Counted from the stretch's first letter, positions 53,318 to 62,461 are shown. The stretch: DNA of 64,000 nt from Streptomyces aureocirculatus (GCF_000720475.1 NZ_JOAP01000049.1:1-64000), one strand, 5' to 3'. The notes: generated by a model not told the origin, from the sequence alone. Program-made: numbers and translations.

Positions 53318-54282
53318 CGTTGGCTCCTCGCCGGGCGGGTGCGGGATGTGTTCGGGCGGGTCCAGCGGGTCAGCCTGCGCTCGGCCCAGTGCGCGACGGC
53401 TCCCAGGAGCAGGGCCTCGGCCAGGATGACGGCGATGGTGCCGTAGAGCTGCGGGGCCTTGAGCAGACCGCGGTAGGTGAGGATCAGGCCGCCGAGGCCG
53501 TCGGAGACCATGAGCAGTTCGACGAGGACCATCCCGGTGACCGCGCGCCCGAGACCGAGGCGAACGCCGGTCATCACGGCGGGCAGGGCGGCGGGCAGCA
53601 GGATCCGCGCCCAGACGGTCCGCTCACCGGCGCCGAACGAGCGGGCCATCTCGATCAGCGCGGGGTCCACCTGCCGTACGCCCGCACGGCTGTTCACGAT
53701 CACCATCACGACCGCGAAGAGCGCGACGAGCACGACGCGGGAGGCCGTTCCGACGCCCACCGACATCACGAGCAGCGGGATGAGGGCGGCCATCGGTGTG
53801 ACGAGGAGGATGTTCAGGTGGACGTCCGCGTACCGCTCAAGCAGCGGGAAGCGGCCGAGCGCGATGCCGAGCGGAACGCCGACGACCACCGCGAGGGCGA
53901 AGCCGAGCACCAGCGCCTGGTTGCTGACGTAGAGGGCGCGCCACAGCTCCGCCTCTCCGAGAAGCCCGGCCGTGGCCCGGACCGTTTCGGTGAATCCGGG
54001 CAGCAGCAGGCCGCCCCGCGCGCGGGCGTACAGCTCCCAGCCCGTGGCGAAGACCGCGAACGTCAGGAGCTGGTAGGGCAGGTTCATGTCGAGGAAGCGG
54101 CGCAGCGGTCCGGCGGGACGGGCGGGTCGCGGGCCGGCTTGCGTGCCGTGACCGCTTCGGCGTTCCTTCCGGTGTGTGGGCGCGCGCCGGGGTGTGGTCG
54201 CGCTCCGGGGTGTGGTCGTGTTCGGGCGCGTGGACGCGTTCCGGAACATGGCTGCGCTCCGCTGCGTGGTCGAGCGGGTCAT
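53314..54282 (-). CDS. ABC transporter permease (SsuC/TauC type) with repetitive N-terminus
   Basis: 322 residues. The first 60 are Thr/Arg/Pro-rich (hexapeptide repeats such as RSATTP and RPNTTT) before the first helix NLPYQLLTFAVFATGWELYA. The EAA loop reads EMARSFGAGERTVWARILLP, AALPAVMTGVRLGLGRAVTG. Partner of the second permease. ATG 54282 overlaps the SBP stop; an internal start at ATG 54087 (MNLPYQLL) would omit the repetitive part. Confidence 0.85.
   Translation of the reverse strand: MTRSTTQRSAAMFRNASTRPNTTTPRSATTPRRAPTHRKERRSGHGTQAGPRPARPAGPLRRFLDMNLPYQLLTFAVFATGWELYARARGGLLLPGFTETVRATAGLLGEAELWRALYVSNQALVLGFALAVVVGVPLGIALGRFPLLERYADVHLNILLVTPMAALIPLLVMSVGVGTASRVVLVALFAVVMVIVNSRAGVRQVDPALIEMARSFGAGERTVWARILLPAALPAVMTGVRLGLGRAVTGMVLVELLMVSDGLGGLILTYRGLLKAPQLYGTIAVILAEALLLGAVAHWAERRLTRWTRPNTSRTRPARSQR
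54182..54271 (-). repeat. Five degenerate 18-bp tandem repeats in the permease 5' end
   Basis: GCGCTCCGGGGTGTGGTC-like units start every 18 bp at 54182, 54200, 54218, 54236 and 54254. Six codons per unit keep the frame. Confidence 0.7.
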
Positions 54283-55406
54283 GAGGCCGCCCTGATGAAG
54301 CTGAGGTCGACCGCGTCCTCCGCGGCCACGCGCCGCCCGATCACACCGGCCCGTGCGAAGAAGTCGATGGTGCCCTGGACGTTGTTCCGCGTGAGCGCCG
54401 CCGCGTCGAAGAGGCCCGCCTCGCGGTACCGCTCGGCGACCCGGGCCAGGTCGGACTCGTCCTCCCCCGGCAGGTAGGTGCGCGCGAGGCGTGCCAGGTG
54501 CTGCGGCCGTTCATTGATCCTGGCGTGCTCGCGCACCAGCGCCGTCACGAACAACTGCGCGACGTCCCGGTGACCGGTGAGGAAGTCCGCGTTGGCGTAG
54601 ACCGTCTGCGGGTGCACGTCCGGCAGGCTCCGGGCGAAGTCGGCGAGCTTGGTGAGCCCGGCGGCGGCCGGTGCGTCCGCCGACTCCAGGGCGACGGCGT
54701 CGGACACCTCCAGCGGTGTCGCGTCTATCTCCCCCGAGGCGAGGGCCTGCGCGCGGACCTCGGAACCGCCGAGCGTCAGATAGCGCGGGCGCTTGCCGTC
54801 GCCGCACTGCGTACGCACCCAGTCCTTGGCCATGGCTGTCGCGACCGCGCCCGCGCTGAAGATGCCGAACGGACGCCTGTCGAGGTCGTCGCAGGAGGCG
54901 ATGCCCGGCTTGCCGTAGAGGGCCCACTGATTGCCGACGACATCAGCAATGATCTTGATGGGTGCGTGCTGTTCGATGGCGCTCAGCGCCGGGCCCGTGG
55001 CCTCGGCCGAGATCGCGTAGTCGCCCTTGGCGAGGCCTTCGATCGCCAGCTCGGGTGCGGCGAGCTCCACGACGTCGACGTCGTGCCCCTGTCGGCGGAC
55101 GGCGTCGACGGCTGCGAGGAGCGGCACGGTCGTGATGTCCGGTTCGACGACCGCCACCGTGAACGAGAGCGTTCCGTCCGCGCGGGTCTCGGTGCCCGTG
55201 CTGCTGCCGCAGGCGGTGGCCGCCACGGCGGCGGCGCACAGGGCCGCGGTGACGGCGAGCCGTTTGCCGCGGGTCGGGGCGGCGCGTTTCCCGTGAGTCG
55301 AGACGGCCCGTTTGCCACGGGTCGGGACGGCCCGTGATTCGCGGGCCGAGACGGCCCGTAAACCGGGCCGGGTCCAGTGCTGCATGGCTTCCCACTTCCC
55401 CCTCAT
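54279..55406 (-). CDS. ABC transporter substrate-binding lipoprotein
   Basis: 375 residues from ATG 55406; ATG 55385 is the likelier start by its GGGAAGCC spacing. An unusual N-terminus of eight-residue repeats (RAVSTHGK, RAAPTRGK) precedes the signal helix and lipobox AAVAATACGSS, where Cys would be lipidated. The mature part is an NMT1/TauA-like periplasmic-type protein: AEATGPALSAIEQHAPIKII, PFGIFSAGAVATAMAKDWVR and DFARSLPDVHPQTVYANADF. It delivers the solute to the two permeases. First gene of the operon. Confidence 0.85.
   Translation of the reverse strand: MRGKWEAMQHWTRPGLRAVSARESRAVPTRGKRAVSTHGKRAAPTRGKRLAVTAALCAAAVAATACGSSTGTETRADGTLSFTVAVVEPDITTVPLLAAVDAVRRQGHDVDVVELAAPELAIEGLAKGDYAISAEATGPALSAIEQHAPIKIIADVVGNQWALYGKPGIASCDDLDRRPFGIFSAGAVATAMAKDWVRTQCGDGKRPRYLTLGGSEVRAQALASGEIDATPLEVSDAVALESADAPAAAGLTKLADFARSLPDVHPQTVYANADFLTGHRDVAQLFVTALVREHARINERPQHLARLARTYLPGEDESDLARVAERYREAGLFDAAALTRNNVQGTIDFFARAGVIGRRVAAEDAVDLSFIRAAS
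55261..55356 (-). repeat. Four tandem 24-bp repeats in the SBP 5' end
   Basis: Units start every 24 bp (55261, 55285, 55309, 55333), all of the form CGTTTGCCRCGGGTCGGGAC plus GGCC with few changes. Eight codons per unit keep the frame. Confidence 0.85.
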
Positions 55407-55436
55407 GCTGCGTCAGTTTCCTCTGGTCAGCAGTCA

Positions 55437-55450
55437 GGCAAACGTATGCC
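55437..55450. promoter_or_regulatory. LacI-type operator 1
   Basis: GGCAAACGTATGCC, centred on ACGT as in LacI/GalR operators, 31 bp upstream of the SBP start. Confidence 0.5.
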
Positions 55451-55607
55451 TTGCTCTGATGTTAGACACCCGGAACGCGGAGCCGTCAAGTTCCAACTTG
55501 GCTTACAGTCCGGCCTGTTGGCGCACACGACCCAGGTCCAGGACTGTTCCTGGTGATCGCCGACGCTTGCGAACTCGACGCTCCTGTGCGAGTTTTGGCA
55601 CCACGAA

Positions 55608-55621
55608 GGCAAACGTTTCAC
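55608..55621. promoter_or_regulatory. LacI-type operator 2
   Basis: GGCAAACGTTTCAC with the same GGCAAACGT half, 14 bp upstream of the lacI-type start codon. Together with operator 1 it brackets the 228-bp divergent promoter region. Confidence 0.5.
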
Positions 55622-55634
55622 TGGACGGTGGTGT

Positions 55635-56693
55635 GTGAGTTCACTGGTGGAAGTCGCCCGGGCGGCGGGTGTGGCCGTGTCGACCGCGTCGCGCGTGCTG
55701 AGTGGTTCCAGTCACCCCATCTCGGCCAGGACGCGAGCCAAAGTCCTCGCTGTCGCCGCGGAGTTGGAGTACTCCCCCAGTGCCCTCGCCCGCGCCATGG
55801 TCTCCCCGCACAGTCGGCTCGTCGGCGTCCTCGTGAGCGACATCGACAACCCGTACTTCTCCGTCATCGCACGCGGAGTGGACGACGTGGCGACCCGGGC
55901 CGGTTACGTCACCATGCTGTCCAACGTCGACCGGCGCACCGACACGGAGATCAGCCGCCTACAGGCCATGCGGGACTACCGTGCCGCGGGCGTCATCTTC
56001 GCCGGCAGCGGCCACGTCGACGATCCACAGGCCCCCGACCTGGTCAAAGCCGTGCGCCGCGCCCAGGAGCAGGGCATCCAGACGGTCTCACTCGCCGTGC
56101 GCGACCTCTGCTGCCCCTCCGTCGTGGTCGACAACCGCGCCGTGGCGTACGACATCACCGATCACCTCGTCTCGCTCGGCCACCGGCGCATCGCGTTCAT
56201 CGAGGGCCCGCCCGGCATGACCGTCACCCGGCACCGGCGTGAGGGCTTTCTGTCGCGCATGGCCGACGCGGGGCTCGCCGACGGCGCGCTCTGCCGCCCC
56301 GGCGGCTTCGACTACCAGTCCGGGCACGCCGCCACCCTGCGGCTCATCGCGCACCGCCCGCTCCCGGACGCCGTCCTCGCGGCCAACGACGAGGCCGCCG
56401 TCGGCGCGTTGAGCGCCCTGCGCCAGGCGGGGATCGAGGTGCCGGGGGAGATCTCCGTGGCGGGCATGGACGATCTGCGTACCGCGGAGTTCGTCGACCT
56501 GACCACGGTGCGTCTGCCGCTGTACGAGATGGGCTCCCTGGCCGCCCGGCACATCATCGACACGGCGGCCCGCGCCGGTGCGACGCCCGCGACGACGCCC
56601 GGTGCGGAGAGCGCGGCGGACGGTGCCGCGACGACGGTGCTCAGCCATCGGGTCGTACCCCGGGGAACGACGGCCCGGCGTCCCGGACCCTGA
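55635..56693 (+). CDS. LacI family transcriptional regulator
   Basis: 352 residues from GTG 55635. The N-terminal HTH reads SLVEVARAAGVAVSTASRVL, hinge helix SALARAM. The periplasmic-binding-like domain reads LVGVLVSDIDNPYFSVIARG, AAGVIFAGSGHVDDP, HRRIAFIEGPPGMTVTRHRR and LPDAVLAANDEAAVGALSAL. Divergent from the ABC/amidohydrolase operon and presumably its repressor, with the imported solute or a derivative as inducer. The C-terminal 30 residues are Ala/Thr-rich and variable. Confidence 0.88.
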   Translation: MSSLVEVARAAGVAVSTASRVLSGSSHPISARTRAKVLAVAAELEYSPSALARAMVSPHSRLVGVLVSDIDNPYFSVIARGVDDVATRAGYVTMLSNVDRRTDTEISRLQAMRDYRAAGVIFAGSGHVDDPQAPDLVKAVRRAQEQGIQTVSLAVRDLCCPSVVVDNRAVAYDITDHLVSLGHRRIAFIEGPPGMTVTRHRREGFLSRMADAGLADGALCRPGGFDYQSGHAATLRLIAHRPLPDAVLAANDEAAVGALSALRQAGIEVPGEISVAGMDDLRTAEFVDLTTVRLPLYEMGSLAARHIIDTAARAGATPATTPGAESAADGAATTVLSHRVVPRGTTARRPGP

Positions 56694-56975
56694 CCGACCC
56701 CACACGTGATCCGATGTGGCGCTGAGGGAAAACGTCACGACTCTCGGGCCGCTGGAAGTGGTCGACGGGCGCCGGCTGGCGGGTGACGTCCGCGGGCACC
56801 TCAGCGGCCCTTCGGTGGAGTTCCGCGGTCTCGCTCAAGGACACGTTCGGTGATATGGGTCAGCAGCGGCATGAGCGCGGCCAACGGCACGGTCGCGAAG
56901 GACGGCACACGGCAGGCGGCGGCCCGGACGGCGGTCGGCCTGAGCATGCGGTGGGCCCGGGCACGCGGCGGTGCT

Positions 56976-57432
56976 TCAGTGCTGGTTCTTCTCGAGGGCG
57001 GCGATGTACTGCTTCATCAAGTGGTCGCGGACGCCGTCGGAGGCCGGTGCGAGCATGTCTGCGGTGTAGCCCTCGGCCCGGTCCAGCAGGCCGCCGAGCA
57101 TCGGCGTCTTGTCGCGGATGGTGCCGCTGGAGTCGATGTAGCGCAAGGCGTCGACGTGGTGGAAGACCGGCTCGGGCGGGAGTCGCGGGACGACGTCGTT
57201 GTTGTTGACGAAGCGGTACATGCGCTTGGTGAAGGCGCTGTTGTAGGCGCGTGCCAGGACGCGGTCGCAGGTGCGTGGCTGCCGAAGGTGTAGACGCCGT
57301 CGGCGGTGCGGCGGGGTTCCTCGAAGTGCAGTCGCGCGGCGGCCAGCATGGCCAGCGCGCCGCCGAGGCTGTGGCCGGTGAACCACAGTGTCTGTCCGTT
57401 GTCGCGCAACTCGTGGACCGCGGTGCTGATCT
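56976..57432 (-). pseudogene. Class 3 lipase, 5' truncated and frameshifted
   Basis: The frame starting near 57432 reads LRDNGQTLWFTGHSLGGALA with the nucleophile GHSLGG, then ARLHFEEPRRTADGVYTFGS. At about 57265 the homology changes frame to RAYNSAFTKRMYRFVNNNDV, VPRLPPEPVFHHVDALRYID and the C-terminus. The N-terminal 150 residues are missing. Confidence 0.65.
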
Positions 57433-57927
57433 ACCACAGCGGACGGGGTGCACCGGGGTGCGCCCCGCTTCGGTGCCGGGTGGCTTCGCGCACGGGCATA
57501 CTCGACCCCTCCTCGCCGCACTCCGCGCGGGGTGGCGTCGGGGAAGCGGACAGGGCTCCCGTGGACGCCAGAACGCGTGGGCTGAGTCGAACGGCCGGAT
57601 GTAGGGTGGCGACGCCAGGGGCGGCCCGGCAAGCGCAGCCCGCCGGACGGATGGAACCAGCGGGACTGGTCGCGCTGGAACCGGCCGGGCTGGCCGGAGT
57701 TCTGATCGCGGCGATGGCAGGGATGTTCTACCTGTCGTCGAAGGTCAAACCCAAGGACTGACCACCGGCTTGGCAGTACTTTCGGCCGTTCGGTCGTCGA
57801 GATCGTCGGTGGCGACTGCGGGTCGGCGGGCTGCTGATGTGCAGTGCCAGAACTGCTGACCCGGCACGCTCGCTGACGGCACGGACGTGCCCTCCCGCAG
57901 CCGTCCGTGCGTACGGTGAGCAACCGG
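57433..57927. other. Gap with possible small membrane-protein remnant
   Basis: The plus frame ending 57761 finishes LAGVLIAAMAGMFYLSSKVK, one clear membrane helix with a charged end, but its start is unclear and upstream residues look non-native. Nothing else is supported. Confidence 0.3.
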
Positions 57928-59766
57928 CTAGGTGCGCGGGTGAGTGCGGGCGGCCCGCTCGGGGACGGGTCGGGCGGCGGCCGGGCGGAGTACTTGTCCG
58001 GCCGCCAGTTCGCGGTACAGGGAGCTGCCGGTGAGCAGTTCCTCGTGTCTTCCGCTGGCGGACGTGCGACCACGGTCCAGGACGACGATCTGGTCGGCGT
58101 GCTGGACGGTGGAGAGCCGATGCGCGATCACCAGAAGGGCGCATTCCTGCGCGACGTCCTTCATCACCGTGGTGAGCGCCGCCTCGTTGATGGCGTCGAG
58201 GTGGGAGGTGGGCTCGTCGAGCAGGAGCAGTTCGGGGCGGGCGAGCAGGGCGCGGGCCAGGGCGACCCGCTGGCGCTCGCCGCCCGAGAGCGTGTTGCCG
58301 CGCTCGCCGAGCATGCCGGACAGCCCGCCGTGCAGCCGTCGTACGACGTCGTCGAGCCGGGCGAGTTCGACGACGCGCCGTACGTCCGCCTCGGTGGCGT
58401 CGGGTACGGCATAGGTGATGTTGTCGCGCAGAGTGCCGTGGACGACGTGGGTGTTCTGATCGACGACGGCGATCCGCGCGCGGCACTCCGCGCGGGTCAG
58501 TTCGGTGGCGGGCCGCCCGTGGAAGAGCAGGGCGCCGGAGTCCGGTTCGTAGAACCTGGCCACCAGCGCGAAGATCGTGCTCTTCCCGGCCCCCGACCGG
58601 CCGACCAGGGCCGTCTGGCGCCGATGGGGAACGGTGAACGTGACGCCGCGCAGGACGGGCCGTTCGGGGTCGTAGCCGAAGGTGAGGTCCCGCAGCGCGA
58701 GGGCGGGCTCCTGGCACGCGGTGGCTTGCCGGGCCGCCTCGCAGGTACGCACCTGTACGGTCCGGCGGCCGGGCGGAGCGGGCTCCGCCGGCAGGTGCAG
58801 GGCTTCTTCGATGCGCTGGTAGGCGCCCATGCCGCGCTGGATCAGGCCGACCGCGCGGAAGACGGAGGACAGGGGCAGGACGAGGTAGGAGGCGTACAGC
58901 AGGAAGGCCACGAGGTCGCCGAGGGAGTTGGCGTCGCCGGTGACGCGCAGGCCGCCGATGACCAGGACGAGCAGGAAGGAGCCCTGGACCGCGAGTTCGA
59001 CGGCCGGGCTCATCACCGACGCGAGTTTCGCGGCCCGCACCCCCGCGTCGTGAGCGGACTCGACGCGTTCACCGATGCGCTGCGCCTCGCGGTCCTCGGC
59101 CCGGTGGACACGGACCATCGGCAGCGCGCCGAGCGCGCGTTCGAGATCGGCGGCGATCGCGCCGACCGAGCGCTGCATGTGCTCGGATGCGGCACGGATG
59201 CCCTTCAGCAGCGAGACGACGACCGCGGCCGCGACGGCCACGGTCAGGGCGACCATGGCCAGCAGCAGCGGGTCGATCCACATCATCAGGACGATGGCGC
59301 CGAACGCGACGAGAGCTCCGGTGACGAGGTCGACAAGGGCCTGGGAGACCACCTCCCTGAGCAGAGTGGTGTCGGTGGTCACACGGGAGATCAGATCACC
59401 GGTGCGCTGACGGTCGTACTCCCGCATGTCCAGCCGCAGCAGTCGCGCGACCAGGCCGTGGCGGAGTTGTCGTACGACTCCCTCACCCATGCGTTCCAGG
59501 ACGAAGCGGCCGATGGCACCGGTGGCCGCCTCGGTGACGAACAGCACGGCCAGCAGGAGCAGCACTGGCCAGAACGCCTGTCCGCGACCGCTCGCGTCCA
59601 CGATCTGCTTGGCGACGAGGGGCTGGGCGAGCCCGAGGGCGGAGCCGACGAGGGTGAGCACGGTGGCCGCCGTGACGGCGGCCCGGTGTCCGGCGGTGAG
59701 GCGGTACATGGTGGCCACCGCGGCCCGTGTCGAGCGGTCCGGCGACTTCACCGGGGACGGAGTCAT
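57928..59766 (-). CDS. Lasso peptide exporter, ABC transporter (D protein)
   Basis: 612 residues from ATG 59766. Six-helix exporter domain (residues about 25-320: AAVTAATVLTLVGSALGLAQ through VAFLLYASYLVLPL). ATPase: Walker A LVGRSGAGKSTIFALVA, signature LSGGERQRVALARALLA, Walker B LLLLDEPTSHLD, switch IAHRL. Homodimeric peptide exporter. It overlaps the B2 gene by 4 bp, ending the lasso operon, and likely gives both export and self-protection. Confidence 0.88.
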   Translation of the reverse strand: MTPSPVKSPDRSTRAAVATMYRLTAGHRAAVTAATVLTLVGSALGLAQPLVAKQIVDASGRGQAFWPVLLLLAVLFVTEAATGAIGRFVLERMGEGVVRQLRHGLVARLLRLDMREYDRQRTGDLISRVTTDTTLLREVVSQALVDLVTGALVAFGAIVLMMWIDPLLLAMVALTVAVAAAVVVSLLKGIRAASEHMQRSVGAIAADLERALGALPMVRVHRAEDREAQRIGERVESAHDAGVRAAKLASVMSPAVELAVQGSFLLVLVIGGLRVTGDANSLGDLVAFLLYASYLVLPLSSVFRAVGLIQRGMGAYQRIEEALHLPAEPAPPGRRTVQVRTCEAARQATACQEPALALRDLTFGYDPERPVLRGVTFTVPHRRQTALVGRSGAGKSTIFALVARFYEPDSGALLFHGRPATELTRAECRARIAVVDQNTHVVHGTLRDNITYAVPDATEADVRRVVELARLDDVVRRLHGGLSGMLGERGNTLSGGERQRVALARALLARPELLLLDEPTSHLDAINEAALTTVMKDVAQECALLVIAHRLSTVQHADQIVVLDRGRTSASGRHEELLTGSSLYRELAAGQVLRPAAARPVPERAARTHPRT

Positions 59767-60206
59767 CGGCTGGGCGGCCGGTTCGCTGCCGACGGCCCCA
59801 CCGCGAGCAGACGCGCGAAGTAGTCGTCGGGCGCGTCTTCGCCGACGGGCCGTCCCTCCGCTTCGATCCAGGCGTGCGCGTTGAAGGGAGGCACGACGCT
59901 CGCCCCGGTGCACCACACGGGCCAACTGCCCGTCAGCCGGCACAGCAGGGCGGCCCCCAGCGAGCGGGGCAGGCAGCCTTTGGGGCCGGCGCAAAGCAGG
60001 CTGACCGCGCACACCGCGTCCCGGGCGTTCTGCGCTTGTGCGGCGGTGGCCGGCCTGGCTCCGCGACGTACGACGTCCAGGACGGCGCGGATCCTGCGCG
60101 GGGGCAGGAAGGAGAGCGCGACGGCCGGGAGCAGCACGAGGCGGGCGGCCGTACGCCGGGTGAAGGGAACGCCGGTGGGCCGTTCCAGGGCGCTCGGTGT
60201 CGTCAT
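59763..60206 (-). CDS. Lasso peptide B2 leader peptidase
   Basis: 147 residues. A transglutaminase-like Cys protease: Cys in CAGPKGCLPRSLGAALLCRL, His and Asp in NAHAWIEAEGRPVGED. It removes the leader after the Thr-containing site bound by the B1 protein. ATG 60206 overlaps the B1 stop by 4 bp. Confidence 0.88.
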   Translation of the reverse strand: MTTPSALERPTGVPFTRRTAARLVLLPAVALSFLPPRRIRAVLDVVRRGARPATAAQAQNARDAVCAVSLLCAGPKGCLPRSLGAALLCRLTGSWPVWCTGASVVPPFNAHAWIEAEGRPVGEDAPDDYFARLLAVGPSAANRPPSR

Positions 60207-60457
60207 GAGGCCAGCCCCGAGTCCCGCAGCTCCCGCACGAGAGCTGTGACGTCCTGCTCCGCGCGGTCCCGGCCGATGTCGAACTCCGTGAGGAGCGCGG
60301 CGACGGCCTCCGCTTCGTCGCCGCCGTCGAGGAGGGTCCGTACCACGAGGGAGCCCGTGGGGTTGAGTTCCCAGTAGTTTCCGCTGGGCTGGTCCAGGAG
60401 GACTGTGCCGTAGTCGGTCTCCGCGGTGGAGACGTCGGGGCCGAACCGCAGTGCCAT
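60203..60457 (-). CDS. Lasso peptide B1 protein (PqqD-like RRE)
   Basis: 84 residues from ATG 60457. A RiPP recognition element: DYGTVLLDQPSGNYWELNPT, GSLVVRTLLDGGDEAEAVAA, then a helix pair. It binds the leader of the precursor and hands it to B2. 31 bp downstream of the cyclase gene. Confidence 0.88.
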   Translation of the reverse strand: MALRFGPDVSTAETDYGTVLLDQPSGNYWELNPTGSLVVRTLLDGGDEAEAVAALLTEFDIGRDRAEQDVTALVRELRDSGLAS

Positions 60458-60488
60458 GGTGGGTGACTGCCTTTCTCCGGTGGCGGGC

Positions 60489-62324
60489 CTAGCGGGGACG
60501 GGTGGGGGGCAGGCCACGAAGCCATACTTCGGCGGCGATGGTGGAGTAGAGGATGGCGTCGCGCAGCCCGGGAGCGGAGGGCCGCTGCGCGAGGCGGCGC
60601 AGCGCCTCCCCGTCGACCAGGCCCAGTCGTTCCAGCCTGGAGTCCTCCCACAGGGCCAGCAGGTCGGCGCGGTGCCGACGCAGTCCGTCGGCGGCGTCCA
60701 TGGCTGCGGCGGCCTTGGTGGTGCGCCGCAGGCATGTCTCGGGCACGATGCCGTGCATCGCGGCGGTGAGGACGGGCTTGTACGCCCAGGGCGTGACGCG
60801 TTCGTCCGGCCGGATCGCGAGACACTCCTCGATGACGCGGTCGTCGAGGAACGGCGATGCCATGGGGACGCCGGCGCGGGCCGCCATGCGGTCCCACTGG
60901 CGGATGATGCGGGTGCAGGCGCGGATCTGTTCCAGGTCGGTGTGCAGGCCTCGGTCCGGGTGCAGCGGCGTGACCGTCGAAGCGGCCTCCAGGGCCCGTC
61001 GCGCCATGCGTTCGGCGTCGGTCGTGACCCAGTCGAAGAGGCGTGGCGGCATGCCCCAGCCGAGACTGGTGGTGACCGTGGCGGGCAGCGGTTCGCGCAG
61101 GTGACCGGCGGCGTCGGCGAGGCACCTCCCGTACGGGCGGGAGTCGGCCAGGGCGCGGACCGTGCCGCCGAGCGGCCACTGCCACAGAGCTCGGAAGCCG
61201 CGCAGTTGCCGCAGCGCGAACAGCGGGCGGGTGCGCGCCAGTCGGTGGTAGTACGCCTCCGAGCACCAGGCCACGTGGTCGCCGCCGATGCCCGTGAGGT
61301 GCAGTCGGCTGCCCCGCTCCGCCATGGCCGGCAGGTGGTGAAGCACCCGCGAGCGGTCCATGACGCCGATGGTCGGTTCGTCCAGCAGGTCGTCGATTCC
61401 CAGCAGTTCGTCGTAGACCAGCGGTGAGGCATCGGCGTCCCACACCACGTGCTCGACGTCGGGCAGGTGCTTCGCCGCCTGCTCGGCCCAGTACAGATCG
61501 GTGTCGGCCGGATCGCGTCCCGGCCAGGTGCTGGCCACCACCTTGGCGGGCGACCGGTCGGCCAGGAAGCAGATGGAGGTGGAGTCCATGCCGCCGGACA
61601 GGTCGCAGCTCACCACGCCGCCTTGCCGGGTGCGGGCGTCGACGGCCGCGGTGAGAGCGTCGCGGACCAGCGGGGCGCCCTGGGCGAGCGTACGGACCGG
61701 CTCCGGCGGAGTCCACCAGCGCGAGTGGCGTGCGGTCCGTCCGTCCGCGGCGACCATCAGCGCGTCCTGCGGTGGCACGGCGGTGACAGCACGCCAGAGG
61801 GACGTCTCGGAGAGCGGATAGGGGACCGGCCACAGCAGCCGGACGGCGAGTTGTTCCACGTCGGGGGCGTGGCCCAGCGCGGCGGCAAGGGTGTCGGCCC
61901 GGGTCGCGGCCACCCGCACGCCGTCCACGGCGGCGTGGAAGACCAGCCGGAGCCCGGACGCGGTGCCCTGCACCCTGAGCCGCTGGTCCATGGCGGCGAC
62001 GAGGTGGAAGCTGCCGGGCAGGGAGCGGGCGAACGCGTCCAGCTCCGCCAGGTCGCGCAGTCGTCCGGCCCGAGCCATCAGTTCGGCGGCGTCGACGGGG
62101 CAGCAGCCGACGACGGCCAGGCCGGTGCGTCCGGCGTACGCCGTGACGATCTCCTGGTCGTCCCACTGCCCCACCAGCCACGGTCGGCCGGAGGGATGGG
62201 TGAGGACCCGTGCTTCGGGGTGTGCGAGGGATCGGGCCACGGCGGCCGCGTCCTCACGGTCGTTGAAGACCGCGAAGTGCGCGTCGCCGGGGCCCTTTCC
62301 CGCACTCTCGTGCAGTTCAGTCAT
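60489..62324 (-). CDS. Lasso cyclase (asparagine synthetase-like, C protein)
   Basis: 611 residues. The N-terminal glutaminase-like half (HFAVFNDREDAAAVARSLAH) lacks the Cys2 nucleophile. The C-terminal synthetase half has the PP-loop CDLSGGMDSTSICFLADRSP, with HLTGIGGDHVAW and ASPFLDDRVIEECLAIRPDE. It adenylates the Asp8 side chain and forms the isopeptide with the Leu1 amine. ATG 62324 lies 26 bp after the precursor gene. Confidence 0.9.
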   Translation of the reverse strand: MTELHESAGKGPGDAHFAVFNDREDAAAVARSLAHPEARVLTHPSGRPWLVGQWDDQEIVTAYAGRTGLAVVGCCPVDAAELMARAGRLRDLAELDAFARSLPGSFHLVAAMDQRLRVQGTASGLRLVFHAAVDGVRVAATRADTLAAALGHAPDVEQLAVRLLWPVPYPLSETSLWRAVTAVPPQDALMVAADGRTARHSRWWTPPEPVRTLAQGAPLVRDALTAAVDARTRQGGVVSCDLSGGMDSTSICFLADRSPAKVVASTWPGRDPADTDLYWAEQAAKHLPDVEHVVWDADASPLVYDELLGIDDLLDEPTIGVMDRSRVLHHLPAMAERGSRLHLTGIGGDHVAWCSEAYYHRLARTRPLFALRQLRGFRALWQWPLGGTVRALADSRPYGRCLADAAGHLREPLPATVTTSLGWGMPPRLFDWVTTDAERMARRALEAASTVTPLHPDRGLHTDLEQIRACTRIIRQWDRMAARAGVPMASPFLDDRVIEECLAIRPDERVTPWAYKPVLTAAMHGIVPETCLRRTTKAAAAMDAADGLRRHRADLLALWEDSRLERLGLVDGEALRRLAQRPSAPGLRDAILYSTIAAEVWLRGLPPTRPR

Positions 62325-62350
62325 GACGTTGGGTCAGGGACCGTCGGTCG

Positions 62351-62461
62351 TCAGTTCTTGCTCAGGATGAGCCGGTCATTGCCGTGCCGCTGCAGAAGCC
62401 CGGTCTTCTTGCGGAACGTCCCGAGCCGGACGAGTGCCGGCGCTTCGTAAACCTTCTTCAT
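62351..62461 (-). CDS. Citrulassin-type lasso peptide precursor
   Basis: 36 residues. The leader MKKVYEAPALVRLGTFRKKT-G contains the YxxPxLxxxG recognition pattern (Y5, P8, L10, G13) bound by B1 proteins and the penultimate leader Thr. The core is LLQRHGNDRLILSKN: an 8-residue ring Leu1-Asp8 and a 7-residue tail. GNDRL-LSKN is shared with citrulassin A (LLGLAGNDRLVLSKN), whose Arg9 is converted to citrulline by a remotely encoded deiminase. No deiminase gene is seen here. Start ATG 62461 follows GAGGAGAGG. First gene of the A-C-B1-B2-D operon. Confidence 0.9.
   Translation of the reverse strand: MKKVYEAPALVRLGTFRKKTGLLQRHGNDRLILSKN

Noticed and set aside
57928..62181. A 1417-codon open frame on the minus strand spanning the lasso genes
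   Set aside because: It only joins the true exporter frame with out-of-frame, Arg/Pro-rich readings of the cyclase, B1 and B2 genes. High GC leaves such frames open.
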